From Pseudomonadota bacterium (GTDB lineage: Bacteria; Pseudomonadota; Gammaproteobacteria; Burkholderiales; Burkholderiaceae_B): a stretch of DNA of 64,000 nt. The position numbers and the translations under genes are program-made. The DNA lies in NCBI GenBank assembly GCA_023423975.1, contig JAFAEO010000083.1, forward strand, positions 1 to 64,000, given 5' to 3'. Every line of letters begins with the position of its first letter. The stretch's first letter is position 1. Under the pieces are notes generated by a model. The model was not told the DNA's origin, made no database searches, and saw nothing but the letters and a program-made list of their open reading frames with translations. Positions 7,767-16,271 of the stretch are shown here, one piece after another.

Positions 7767-8837
7767 ATGCTTGATTCCAAGACCTTTCGATTCCTGGCCC
7801 TGTCGGCGCTTGCACCCATTCTTACGGGGTGCAATGCTGTCCTGCTCTCTCCTTCCGGCGATATCGCGCTGCAGCAGCGCAACCTGATCTATATTTCAGT
7901 TGCATTAATGCTGATTGTGATTGTACCGGTCATTTTCCTGACATTGTTCTTTGCCTGGCGCTACCGAGCGTCCAATACCAAGGCGACATATGCGCCAGAA
8001 TGGAATCATTCCACGCACATTGAACTGGTAATCTGGCTGGTCCCCCTGCTGATCATCATTGCACTGGGGGCCGTGACCTGGGTCAGCACGCACAAACTGG
8101 ATCCCTATCGCCCACTTGAGCGCATTGACGCGCAGCGCGCGCTTCCTGCGAACGTCAAGCCTTTAACGGTACAGGTCGTGGCCCTGGACTGGAAATGGCT
8201 GTTTTTCTACCCGGAGTACGGCATTGCAACTGTCAATGAGCTGGCTGCGCCTGTCGACCGCCCTATTGCGTTCCGGCTGACCTCATCCAGCGTCATGAAT
8301 TCCTTCTTTATTCCCGCGCTGGCCGGCCAGATCTACACCATGGCCGGCATGGAGACGCAACTGCATGCGATCATCAACAAGGAAGGCACCTACAAGGGCT
8401 TCTCTGCCAATTACAGTGGGGCCGGATTTTCGGGCATGCGGTTCAAATTCCATGGACTGAATGCGGAAGACTTTGACGCATGGGTAAAAACAGTCAAGCA
8501 AAGCCAGACTGAGCTCAGCCGCGTGAGTTACCTGCAATTGGAAGCACCGAGCGAGCGCGAACCGGTACGGCATTATGCCAGCGTGGCTCCCGGACTGTAT
8601 GACGCCATCCTGAATCGCTGCGTCGAGCCAAACCGCATGTGCATGCGCGACATTATGGCCATTGATGCGCAGGGAGGAATGGGCGTGCCTGGCATATACA
8701 ACATGGCGGAACTGGATAAAACCACCCGGATCAACCTTGGCCTGGAGAACGTCAGACACAGGACTTATGTGAGTGGCTTTTGCACTAGCACAGACCCCGC
8801 CTTTTCCTCGCTTAAACTGATGAATGCATCGCCCTGA
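7767..8837 (+). CDS. cyoA: Cytochrome bo-type ubiquinol oxidase subunit II
   Basis: Subunit II of the quinol-oxidising, proton-pumping terminal oxidase. The 356-residue product has a lipoprotein signal ending LTGC (about residue 22), two transmembrane segments (about 43-65 and 85-105) and a periplasmic cupredoxin-like domain. That domain includes the family's 'VVALDWKWLFFYPEYGIATVNE' region, but I see no CuA ligand set, as expected for a quinol oxidase. I prefer the ATG at 7767, which gives a compact lipoprotein signal. An upstream ATG at 7725 in the same frame would add 14 residues. It leads the cyoABCD operon. Confidence 0.93.
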   Translation: MLDSKTFRFLALSALAPILTGCNAVLLSPSGDIALQQRNLIYISVALMLIVIVPVIFLTLFFAWRYRASNTKATYAPEWNHSTHIELVIWLVPLLIIIALGAVTWVSTHKLDPYRPLERIDAQRALPANVKPLTVQVVALDWKWLFFYPEYGIATVNELAAPVDRPIAFRLTSSSVMNSFFIPALAGQIYTMAGMETQLHAIINKEGTYKGFSANYSGAGFSGMRFKFHGLNAEDFDAWVKTVKQSQTELSRVSYLQLEAPSEREPVRHYASVAPGLYDAILNRCVEPNRMCMRDIMAIDAQGGMGVPGIYNMAELDKTTRINLGLENVRHRTYVSGFCTSTDPAFSSLKLMNASP

Positions 8838-8910
8838 GGCGGTGCCCTCCCATAAGCAATATCCCGGCCAGCACTATTGGCCGTCACTCTATTTTCGATA
8901 ATTTGAGCCC

Positions 8911-10902
8911 ATGGATCTGCACTCTCTTATTCTAGGTCGCCTCGGTTGGGACGCTATACCCTTCCACGAACCTATCCTGATCGCCACCTTCGCCGCCGTG
9001 TTGCTTGGCGGTGTCGCACTGATTGGCGCAATCAGCTATTTCAAGCTGTGGCGCTACCTATGGCTCGAATGGTTTACCAGCATTGATCACAAGAAAATCG
9101 GCATCATGTACATGATCCTCGGCCTGATCATGCTGCTGCGCGGTTTTTCCGACGCCATCATGATGCGGATTCAGCAGGCCATTGCCTTTGGCGATGCCAC
9201 AGGCTACCTGCCGCCCCATCATTACGACCAGATATTTACTGCACATGGCGTGATCATGATCTTCTTCGTGGCCATGCCCCTGGTGACAGGGCTGATGAAC
9301 TATATCGTCCCGCTGCAGATCGGTGCGCGGGATGTCGCATTTCCGTTCCTGAACAACTTCAGTTTCTGGATGACCACCGGCGGTGCCGTGCTGGTGATGA
9401 TTTCCCTGTTCATTGGCGAATTCTCGACCACCGGCTGGCTGGCCTATCCGCCGCTCTCAGGCATAGAGCATAGTCCCAGCGTCGGCATGGATTATTACAT
9501 ATGGGCATTGCAGGTAGCGGGGATTGGTACGACCCTGTCGGGCATCAATCTGATCGTGACGATCATCAAGATGCGTGCGCCCGGCATGGGCATGATGAAG
9601 ATGCCGATATTTACCTGGACATCGCTGTGTACCAACACTCTTATTGTGGCATCGTTCCCCGTCCTGACCGCCGTTCTGGCCCTGCTCACACTGGATCGCT
9701 ACGTAGGCACCAATTTCTTTACGAACGATTTGGGCGGCAACCCCATGATGTATGTGAATCTGATCTGGATCTGGGGTCACCCCGAGGTCTATATCCTGAT
9801 TCTGCCATTGTTCGGCGTCTTCTCCGAGATCGTTTCCACTTATAGCGGCAAACGCCTGTTCGGCTACGCGTCCATGGTGTACGCCACAGTCGTGATCACG
9901 ATTCTGTCCTATCTGGTCTGGCTGCACCACTTTTTCACCATGGGCTCAGGCGCCAGTGTCAATTCCTTCTTCGGCATTGCCACCATGATCATTTCGATCC
10001 CGACGGGCGCCAAGCTCTTCAACTGGCTGTTTACCATGTATCGCGGCCGGATTCGCTTTGATGTTCCCATGATGTGGACACTTGGCTTCATGGTGACATT
10101 CGTCATCGGCGGTATGACAGGCGTCATGCTGGCCATCCCGTCAGCCGACTTTGTCCTGCACAATAGCCTCTTTCTGATTGCACACTTTCACAATGTCATT
10201 ATTGGTGGCGTGTTATTCGGCCTGTTCGCCGCCATCACATACTGGTACCCCAAGGCATTCGGCTACAAGCTGGATCCTTTCTGGGGCAAGTGCTCATTCT
10301 GGTGCTGGCTGATCGGCTTTTACATGGCTTTCATGCCACTGTATGTGCTGGGTTTCATGGGTGTTACCCGTCGCCTGAACCACTTCGAGGATCATTCCTT
10401 GCAGATCTGGTTCCAGATCGCTGCCGCCGGCGCTTTCGTGATTGCGCTGGGCATCGCCAGCTTCCTGATCCAGCTGGTTGTCAGCTATCGCAAGCGTGAT
10501 TCGTTGCGCGATCTTACTGGCGACCCATGGAACGGACGCACACTGGAGTGGTCAACTTCATCACCTCCGCCATCCTACAACTTTGCGTTCACGCCGCAAG
10601 TGCACGAAGGCGATGCCTGGGATCATATGAAACAGAACAACGTTCAGCGTCCGCTTACAGGTTTCCTGCCAATCCACATGCCCGCCAATACCGGTGCAGG
10701 CATTATCATCGCCGGTCTTTGCACATTGCTCGGATTCGCGCTGGTCTGGCACATGTGGCTTGTCAGCGCCCTGACATTTCTCGCCATCATTGGTGGCACC
10801 ATTTACCATACGTTCAACTACAAGCGTGATTATTACATTCCCGCAGAAGATGTTGCCCGTACCGAAGCCGAACGCACTCGTTTGCTAGCCAACCATGTCT
10901 GA
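8911..10902 (+). CDS. cyoB: Cytochrome bo-type ubiquinol oxidase subunit I
   Basis: This 663-residue haem-copper oxidase catalytic subunit binds haem b, haem o3 and CuB and reduces O2 to water. Visible features include 'WFTSIDHKKIGIMYMI' at the start of the core and AHGVIMIFF with a haem-ligand His. 'WIWGHPEVYILILPLFG' carries the CuB His and the His-Tyr pair, 'WLHHFFTMG' two more CuB His, and 'AHFHNVIIGG' the distal haem ligands. About 15 membrane segments fit the CyoB type, which is longer than aa3 CoxA. It is followed by cyoC with an 8-nt overlap. Confidence 0.97.
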   Translation: MDLHSLILGRLGWDAIPFHEPILIATFAAVLLGGVALIGAISYFKLWRYLWLEWFTSIDHKKIGIMYMILGLIMLLRGFSDAIMMRIQQAIAFGDATGYLPPHHYDQIFTAHGVIMIFFVAMPLVTGLMNYIVPLQIGARDVAFPFLNNFSFWMTTGGAVLVMISLFIGEFSTTGWLAYPPLSGIEHSPSVGMDYYIWALQVAGIGTTLSGINLIVTIIKMRAPGMGMMKMPIFTWTSLCTNTLIVASFPVLTAVLALLTLDRYVGTNFFTNDLGGNPMMYVNLIWIWGHPEVYILILPLFGVFSEIVSTYSGKRLFGYASMVYATVVITILSYLVWLHHFFTMGSGASVNSFFGIATMIISIPTGAKLFNWLFTMYRGRIRFDVPMMWTLGFMVTFVIGGMTGVMLAIPSADFVLHNSLFLIAHFHNVIIGGVLFGLFAAITYWYPKAFGYKLDPFWGKCSFWCWLIGFYMAFMPLYVLGFMGVTRRLNHFEDHSLQIWFQIAAAGAFVIALGIASFLIQLVVSYRKRDSLRDLTGDPWNGRTLEWSTSSPPPSYNFAFTPQVHEGDAWDHMKQNNVQRPLTGFLPIHMPANTGAGIIIAGLCTLLGFALVWHMWLVSALTFLAIIGGTIYHTFNYKRDYYIPAEDVARTEAERTRLLANHV

Positions 10903-11533
10903 TACCACCGCCATCCCCCCTCGTCAGGTAGCGGCCGCTGCGCCCCTTGATTTCTACCTGAAACAAGAGCACCATCCGCAGAACGGAACCGCATTGGGGT
11001 TCTGGATCTACCTGATGAGCGACTGCCTGATCTTTGCCTGCCTGTTCGCCGTGCATGGCGTAGTAGGCCGCAATTATGCGGCAGGGCCATCCGGGGCAGA
11101 CCTGTTTGATCTGCAACTGGTCGCCGTCAATACAGCCATGCTGTTGCTCTCTTCCATTACCTATGGGTTCTGCATGCTGGAAGCGCAGCGCAATCGCCTG
11201 CGTCCCGCCATGATCTGGCTGGGCATTACCGGCCTTTTCGGACTCGTCTTCCTGGGATTGGAACTGTACGAATTCGCTCATCTGATCCATATGAATGCCG
11301 TCCCTCAGCGTAGCGCATTCCTGTCATCTTTCTTTACTCTGGTTGGTACGCACGGCCTGCATGTTACCTTTGGGGTCATCTGGCTGGTCACGCTCCTGTT
11401 TCAACTGAAAAAACACGGCCTGATTCCCGAGAACCGGCGGCGCCTGATGTGTCTATCCATGTTCTGGCATTTCCTGGATGTCATCTGGATCGCCGTCTTC
11501 ACCTTTGTCTACCTGATGGGGGTCCTGCCATGA
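10895..11533 (+). CDS. cyoC: Cytochrome bo-type ubiquinol oxidase subunit III
   Basis: This 212-residue membrane subunit with five hydrophobic segments stabilises subunit I. The family pattern is clear: 'LGFWIYLMSDCLIFACLFA' at the first segment, 'HGLHVTFGVIWL' in the fourth, and FWHFLDVIWI near the C-terminus. It starts inside the 3' end of cyoB and ends in an ATGA overlap with cyoD, so the subunits are probably translationally coupled. Confidence 0.95.
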   Translation: MSDTTAIPPRQVAAAAPLDFYLKQEHHPQNGTALGFWIYLMSDCLIFACLFAVHGVVGRNYAAGPSGADLFDLQLVAVNTAMLLLSSITYGFCMLEAQRNRLRPAMIWLGITGLFGLVFLGLELYEFAHLIHMNAVPQRSAFLSSFFTLVGTHGLHVTFGVIWLVTLLFQLKKHGLIPENRRRLMCLSMFWHFLDVIWIAVFTFVYLMGVLP

Positions 11534-11931
11534 CCGCACCTTCCAATACTGCACAGCACCACACAAACGCACACGACAATCACCACGACGATGACGGACA
11601 CGGCGAGAGCACATTTCGCGGCTATATGACCGGCTTCATCCTGTCTGTCATTCTGACCATTATTCCGTTCTGGCTGGTCATGGGCAATGTGTTTGAAAAA
11701 TCCGGCGTCACGGCCCTGGTCATCCTGGCTCTGGGCGCCATACAGATGTGTGTGCATGTGGTTTACTTCCTGCACATGAACACGCGCGCCGAAGGTGGCT
11801 GGAGCCTGCTGGCCATGATCTTCACGATCATCATCGTCGTTATCGCGCTGGCTGGCTCGCTGTGGGTCATGTACCATCTGAATACCAACATGATGCCCAA
11901 TATGATTCATGACATGAAAAACATGCTCTGA
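11530..11931 (+). CDS. cyoD: Cytochrome bo-type ubiquinol oxidase subunit IV
   Basis: This 133-residue small subunit with three membrane segments assists CuB assembly in the quinol oxidase. The region 'FRGYMTGFILSVILTIIPFW' matches the CyoD start of the membrane part. The N-terminal tail of about 33 residues is unusually rich in His and Asp (eight His, six Asp), which could bind metal. The ATG overlaps the cyoC stop by 4 nt. No CyoE (haem O synthase) gene follows directly; it would have to lie elsewhere. Confidence 0.94.
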   Translation: MTAPSNTAQHHTNAHDNHHDDDGHGESTFRGYMTGFILSVILTIIPFWLVMGNVFEKSGVTALVILALGAIQMCVHVVYFLHMNTRAEGGWSLLAMIFTIIIVVIALAGSLWVMYHLNTNMMPNMIHDMKNML

Positions 11932-11959
11932 TCCATACTGCCCAGGACTGTGCCCAGGC

Positions 11960-12880
11960 TTGCAACCAGCAACCGGGGCGTGCCTGAGTTCCCGGCAGGA
12001 GACTATCGTCAACTCCCCTTCTTCCTCTTCCTTTCCCCAACCTGAGCCCCATCGTCCGAAACGGACCTGGGTGCTCCTGGTCGGGTTACTGATTGCCATG
12101 CTGGTTTTCACCAGCTTTTGTGCGCTTGGTATCTGGCAAGTGGAGCGACGTGCCTGGAAACTGGATCTCATTGAGCGGGTGGCGCAGCGCGTTGATGCCC
12201 CGGCCGTTGCACCACTTGATCGCAGCGACTGGAATACCATTTCGGCGTCCCGCGATGAATATCGCCGCGTCAGGCTGCGCGGTACTTATCTGCATGAGCA
12301 AACTGCGCTGGTGCAAGCGTCAACCGTTCTTGGCACAGGTTATTGGGTCATGACGCCCCTGCGTCTTGATGATCAAAGCATTGTTCTTGTTAACCGGGGT
12401 TTCGTGCCGCAGGCACAGAGGGACGGCCCCTGGCGCCACAGACATGAGCCGGCGGGCGAGGTCACGCTGACGGGTCTGATACGCTTGACCGAACCCCGTG
12501 GCGGTTTTCTGCGAGACAACCTTCCTGACGAAAATCGCTGGTTTTCCAGAGACGTGCAGCAAATCGGGAAAAGCCATAAACTCAGCCCATTGGCTCCCTA
12601 TTTTGTGGATGCCGATGGCCCCGGCGCCCGTATTTTTCCGGGCATGTCGCCGGCCGCGCCATCCAATAACAGCGAACCCGCAGCAGCGACCGCCACGAAC
12701 GCCTCTGGCCAGTTGCGTATTGCCGATGAACATCTGCCAGTTGCAGGCCTGACGGTAGTATCATTCAGTAATAACCATTTAATGTATGCCATCACCTGGT
12801 TTGGTCTGGCTATACTGGTCATCCTCGCTGTGTGCTATGTTTGGCGTGAGGAATATCGCATCCGCAAGTCGGAAAAATGA
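11960..12880 (+). CDS. SURF1-family oxidase assembly protein
   Basis: SURF1 proteins help assemble haem-copper oxidases. The product has two terminal membrane segments (about residues 37-60 and 272-292) around a periplasmic domain. The signature 'LGIWQVERRAWKLDLI' follows the first segment, and 'YWVMTPLRLDDQSIVLVNRGFVP' fits the SURF1 core. It sits 28 nt after cyoD and so probably serves this quinol oxidase, although SURF1 is best known for aa3 enzymes. The start is uncertain. The open frame begins at a TTG (11960) without a clear ribosome site, whereas AGGAGA at 11997-12002 precedes codons ACT ATC GTC with no standard start. GTG at 12069 is another option. Confidence 0.85.
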   Translation: MQPATGACLSSRQETIVNSPSSSSFPQPEPHRPKRTWVLLVGLLIAMLVFTSFCALGIWQVERRAWKLDLIERVAQRVDAPAVAPLDRSDWNTISASRDEYRRVRLRGTYLHEQTALVQASTVLGTGYWVMTPLRLDDQSIVLVNRGFVPQAQRDGPWRHRHEPAGEVTLTGLIRLTEPRGGFLRDNLPDENRWFSRDVQQIGKSHKLSPLAPYFVDADGPGARIFPGMSPAAPSNNSEPAAATATNASGQLRIADEHLPVAGLTVVSFSNNHLMYAITWFGLAILVILAVCYVWREEYRIRKSEK

Positions 12881-12928
12881 CGCGCAGTTTTCCGCCATAA
12901 ATCAGGCGTCGACCCGGAATTATCTGAA

Positions 12929-14278
12929 TTGGACCCTTATCGAAACCAACCCTCCCTGAGTCGGACCACATTCCTGCAGGCAACTGATCCCGGCGGGCTC
13001 GATGATGGCAATGCAACGGGCCGGCAGAATATGCTTCAATTGATCCAACTGCGCTGGATTGCCGTGCTGGGTCAGGTGATGACCATCCTGGTCGCGCGAT
13101 TTGCCCTGGATCTTGCACTACCACTCAATACCATGCTGGCCCTGGTATTGTTACTGGTGCTGTTCAACGTGGGCAGCATGCTGTTCCTGCGTGCCGGCAA
13201 TCCAGTCAGCAACACTCAGCTTTTCGTCTCTTTGCTGGCCGATGTAGGCATACTCACAGCCCAATTGCACTTTAGCGGCGGTGCGAGCAACCCGTTCATT
13301 TTTCTGTTCTTGCTGCAGCTCACCCTGGCAGCGGTTCTGCTAACGCCGCGCAGCACGTGGATTATGGTGTGCATTACCAGTGTCTGCTTTACCTGGCTTG
13401 CCCTGTCCAAGCAAACGCTGATCCTGCAACCTGCCCATGAGCAGGGCCTGAACAGCCTATACGTCCTGGGCATGCTGGTCTGCTTCACGCTCAATGCGGC
13501 TCTGATCATGGTGTTCATGACACGGATCAGCCGAAACCTGCGCATGCGCGATACCCACCTGGCCGCCATGCGCCAGGCGGCGGCAGAAGAAGAACATATT
13601 GTCCGCATGGGTCTGCTGGCATCCGGTGCGGCGCACGAACTGGGCACGCCACTGTCGACGATGGCCGTCATTCTGGGCGACTGGCAGCATATGCTGCCCT
13701 TTACCAACAACCCCGAATTGCTGCAGGATATCGATGAAATGCAGACCCAGGTTATGCGTTGCAAGGCAATCGTTACCGGTATTCTGGTTTCGGCCGGTAA
13801 AACACGCGGTGACTCTCCAACAGAAACAACCGTGCATCAGTTTCTCGATCAAGTGCTGGAGCAATGGCGCACGCTACGCCAGCCCAGGCAAATGCTTTAT
13901 GAAAACCATTTTGGCCCGGACATGCGCATCGTCTCGGACTCTGCATTGCAACAGATGATCGGCAATGTCCTGGATAATGCGCTGGAAGCCTCGCCCGACT
14001 GGCTGCGCGTACAAGTCACACGTGAAGACGATCTCCTGATTCTGACTGTCATGGATGCCGGTCCGGGATTTGCGCCGGAAATGCTGGCGCACCTGGGACA
14101 GCCTTACAACTCCAACAAAGGCAAACCTGGTGGCGGCTTGGGTCTATTTCTCTCCGTCAACGTTGCCCGCACCCTTGGGGGCAGTATTACCGCACAGAAT
14201 CTGCTGTCTGGCGGCGCATCAGTTACACTGTTATTGCCCCTGTCGGCCATCAAACTGGAAAAAGGAGATGACCATTGA
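12929..14278 (+). CDS. RegB/PrrB/RoxS-type redox sensor histidine kinase
   Basis: This 449-residue sensor has about six hydrophobic segments (residues 45-200), then a dimerisation/phosphoacceptor domain and an ATPase domain. The phosphoacceptor helix reads 'GAAHELGTPLSTMAVI', the form conserved in RegB, PrrB, RoxS and ActS. The ATP-binding N-box is VLDNALEASP, and the G-boxes are DAGPGF and GGGLGL. In this family the kinase senses redox or quinone state and controls respiratory genes, which fits its place beside cyoABCD-SURF1. The start is a TTG at 12929; a Met about 34 residues in (13031) is an alternative. The stop overlaps the regulator gene. Confidence 0.88.
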   Translation: MDPYRNQPSLSRTTFLQATDPGGLDDGNATGRQNMLQLIQLRWIAVLGQVMTILVARFALDLALPLNTMLALVLLLVLFNVGSMLFLRAGNPVSNTQLFVSLLADVGILTAQLHFSGGASNPFIFLFLLQLTLAAVLLTPRSTWIMVCITSVCFTWLALSKQTLILQPAHEQGLNSLYVLGMLVCFTLNAALIMVFMTRISRNLRMRDTHLAAMRQAAAEEEHIVRMGLLASGAAHELGTPLSTMAVILGDWQHMLPFTNNPELLQDIDEMQTQVMRCKAIVTGILVSAGKTRGDSPTETTVHQFLDQVLEQWRTLRQPRQMLYENHFGPDMRIVSDSALQQMIGNVLDNALEASPDWLRVQVTREDDLLILTVMDAGPGFAPEMLAHLGQPYNSNKGKPGGGLGLFLSVNVARTLGGSITAQNLLSGGASVTLLLPLSAIKLEKGDDH

Positions 14279-14820
14279 CGAATGACGCCATGAAAGGTGA
14301 GCTATTAATCGTGGAAGACGATGCGGCGTTCGCACGCACGCTAACCCGTTCGCTGGAGCGCCGCGGCTATGACGTCGTTGCCGCCAACAGCCAGGAATCC
14401 GTGCTTGCCGTTCTGCAGCACCACACACCCGCGTATGCGGTTGTTGACCTCAAGCTAAAGGGAGAAGGCTCGGGACTTGCCTGCGTGAAGGACCTGCATG
14501 CCCATAATCCGGACATGCTGATCGTCGTACTAACCGGATTCGCCAGTATCGCCACCGCCGTTGAGGCCATCAAACTTGGCGCTTGTCATTATCTTGCCAA
14601 ACCAGCCAATACAGATGACATTGAAGCCGCCTTTGGCCGTTCAGGCGGCATGACCAACGTCAAGCTCAGCGCGCGCCAGTCATCCATCAAGACCCTGGAA
14701 TGGGAGCGCATCCACGAAACATTGGCAGAAACGGGATTCAATATTTCGGAAACAGCACGCCGCCTGGGCATGCATCGCCGTACACTTGCCCGCAAACTGA
14801 ACAAACAACAAGTGAAATAA
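14275..14820 (+). CDS. RegA/ActR/RoxR-type response regulator
   Basis: This 181-residue protein is the partner of the upstream kinase. The receiver domain (about residues 8-120) has the acidic pair in IVEDD, the phosphoacceptor Asp in YAVVDLKLKG, Thr in VLTGFAS and Lys in YLAKP. A Fis-type helix-turn-helix is at the C-terminus ('ISETARRLGMHRRTLARKL'), the layout of RegA, ActR and RoxR. The TTG at 14275 follows GGAG at 7 nt and overlaps the kinase stop; ATG at 14290 lacks such a site. Regulation of the adjacent oxidase genes is inferred from context. Confidence 0.92.
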   Translation: MTNDAMKGELLIVEDDAAFARTLTRSLERRGYDVVAANSQESVLAVLQHHTPAYAVVDLKLKGEGSGLACVKDLHAHNPDMLIVVLTGFASIATAVEAIKLGACHYLAKPANTDDIEAAFGRSGGMTNVKLSARQSSIKTLEWERIHETLAETGFNISETARRLGMHRRTLARKLNKQQVK

Positions 14821-14846
14821 CCTGGTATAGATCCGATTGATCTGGC

Positions 14847-14905
14847 GTCATGACATTTCCATGAGCACAACGACGAGCCGAAAGATGATTGCTTTCGGCT
14901 TTTTT
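14847..14905 (+). terminator. Terminator within a repeated 60-nt module
   Basis: GCCGAAAG (14877-14884) and CTTTCGGC (14892-14899) form a perfect stem followed by seven T. The 22 nt from 14847 (GTCATG...) match those before the tRNA-Gly terminator at 3169 at 20 positions. It would end the cyo/two-component transcript. Confidence 0.8.
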
Positions 14906-15063
14906 ATTTGTCGCAACACTCGTTCGCGTCCAACACAAATAATGAGTCCAGATTCATTTTTACACCTTATTCATGCATAAAAGATCAGGCTGGCTGCCCA
15001 TGTCTGATTAGATAATTATTTTGCGTTCGATGCTCGCCGGCATTGCCTTTTTTTCGGCGTAAC

Positions 15064-15087
15064 AATATGATACGAATCATTCATATT
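15064..15087. promoter_or_regulatory. Inverted repeat upstream of the GT9 gene
   Basis: AATATGA and TCATATT form a perfect 7-bp dyad with a 10-bp spacer, 17 bp before the GT9 start codon. The core GATACGAATCATTC resembles part of a Fur box. It may be an operator; the regulator is unknown. Confidence 0.3.
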
Positions 15088-15103
15088 CTGCAGCACCTTT
15101 TTC

Positions 15104-16069
15104 ATGGCTCCTTCCGAACATATCGCTTTCCTAGTTTCCAATAAACTTGGCGATTCCCTGTTGCTGCTTGCTCTGGCCCACAATCTGGTGCGCAGCGGGC
15201 GCCGGGTCACCGTGTTCGGACGCCAGGCGCACGCACTGGCCTCGTGGTTGCCAGGCCTTGAAGTGCGGCCGATTCCTTCTGAAGGCGCGTTGGCCTTAAC
15301 GCAATTTGACAGCGTGTTCCAGATGGATATTGATCAGCCCATCGCGCTTGATCCACACAACTGTCCGCGCCCGCTCAGGTCATTGACCATGTGGTTGCGC
15401 CAGCAGCCGGCACAGCCCAGGCTTTTCCTGAACGAATTGTGCCATTTTGCAAAAGACGTTTATGGTATTGAAGACTGGTCCAGTGCCTGCGGCCTGGTTC
15501 TCCCACATCCGGAGCGCTGGCGGCAAAACCGCAGACGTATTGTGATTCATCCAACCGCCGGGTCAGCCGAACGCTATTGGTCAGATTCCAAATTTATAAA
15601 ATTGGCGCAACGCTTGTGCCGCGCTGGCAATGACGTTGCCTTTGTGGTTGAAGAACGCGAAGCAGCAGCATGGCAGGCCGCCGCACAGGGACAGCCCTTC
15701 ACTGTGAATTATTTTGAATCGTTGCAGGCGCTGGGCGAATTTATTCACGAATCAGGCTATCTGATCGGCAACGATTCAGGCATTGGCCATCTGGCCTCGG
15801 CTCTGGGTGTACCAACTGTCACGATTTCCCACCGGCCCCGCAATATGTTACGCTGGCGTCCCCAATGGGCGCCGGGCGTAATCGTGCCACACCTGTGGTT
15901 GCCACTACGCGCGTGGCGTCGCAAGTATTGGCGCGCTGCAGTCACAGTCGCTGCGGTCACCCGATCACTGCGCCAAGTGCAGAAATTGGAAGCGCGCAAT
16001 GACAGGCAAAACGCAGCCGCCCAGCCAGGGCTGGGCAAAGCTGTGGCCACCAATATACCGCCAGCATAA
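15104..16069 (+). CDS. Glycosyltransferase family 9 (heptosyltransferase-like)
   Basis: This 321-residue cytoplasmic glycosyltransferase is of the ADP-heptose:LPS heptosyltransferase superfamily (GT-B fold). Support comes from the N-terminal glycine-containing loop SNKLGDSLLLL, where a sugar-acceptor His or Asp region is expected, and from IHPTAGSAERYW (about residue 148). 'GNDSGIGHLASALGVPT' (about residue 224) is the GT9 donor-binding signature. Arg/Trp-rich residues follow near the C-terminus. It probably adds a sugar to the lipopolysaccharide core, but it stands alone with no LPS cluster around it, so the acceptor is unknown. The start is ATG at 15104. Confidence 0.8.
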   Translation: MAPSEHIAFLVSNKLGDSLLLLALAHNLVRSGRRVTVFGRQAHALASWLPGLEVRPIPSEGALALTQFDSVFQMDIDQPIALDPHNCPRPLRSLTMWLRQQPAQPRLFLNELCHFAKDVYGIEDWSSACGLVLPHPERWRQNRRRIVIHPTAGSAERYWSDSKFIKLAQRLCRAGNDVAFVVEEREAAAWQAAAQGQPFTVNYFESLQALGEFIHESGYLIGNDSGIGHLASALGVPTVTISHRPRNMLRWRPQWAPGVIVPHLWLPLRAWRRKYWRAAVTVAAVTRSLRQVQKLEARNDRQNAAAQPGLGKAVATNIPPA

Positions 16070-16271
16070 CAATACGTTGGGTACCCATGTGCCCAAGCCA
16101 ATATCGTTACAAAGCAACAATACCGTTCACGCCTGCGGCCGAGCGAACTGCAGCTACCCTCGGTTAGACTGGCCCGTGATGAAAGCAGACAAGCTAGCGC
16201 CTTGGTAAGCGGTCGATGTCTGTGCCACTACACTTCGACCCACGCGTTTGAATAAAACATCCTTAGGTGAA

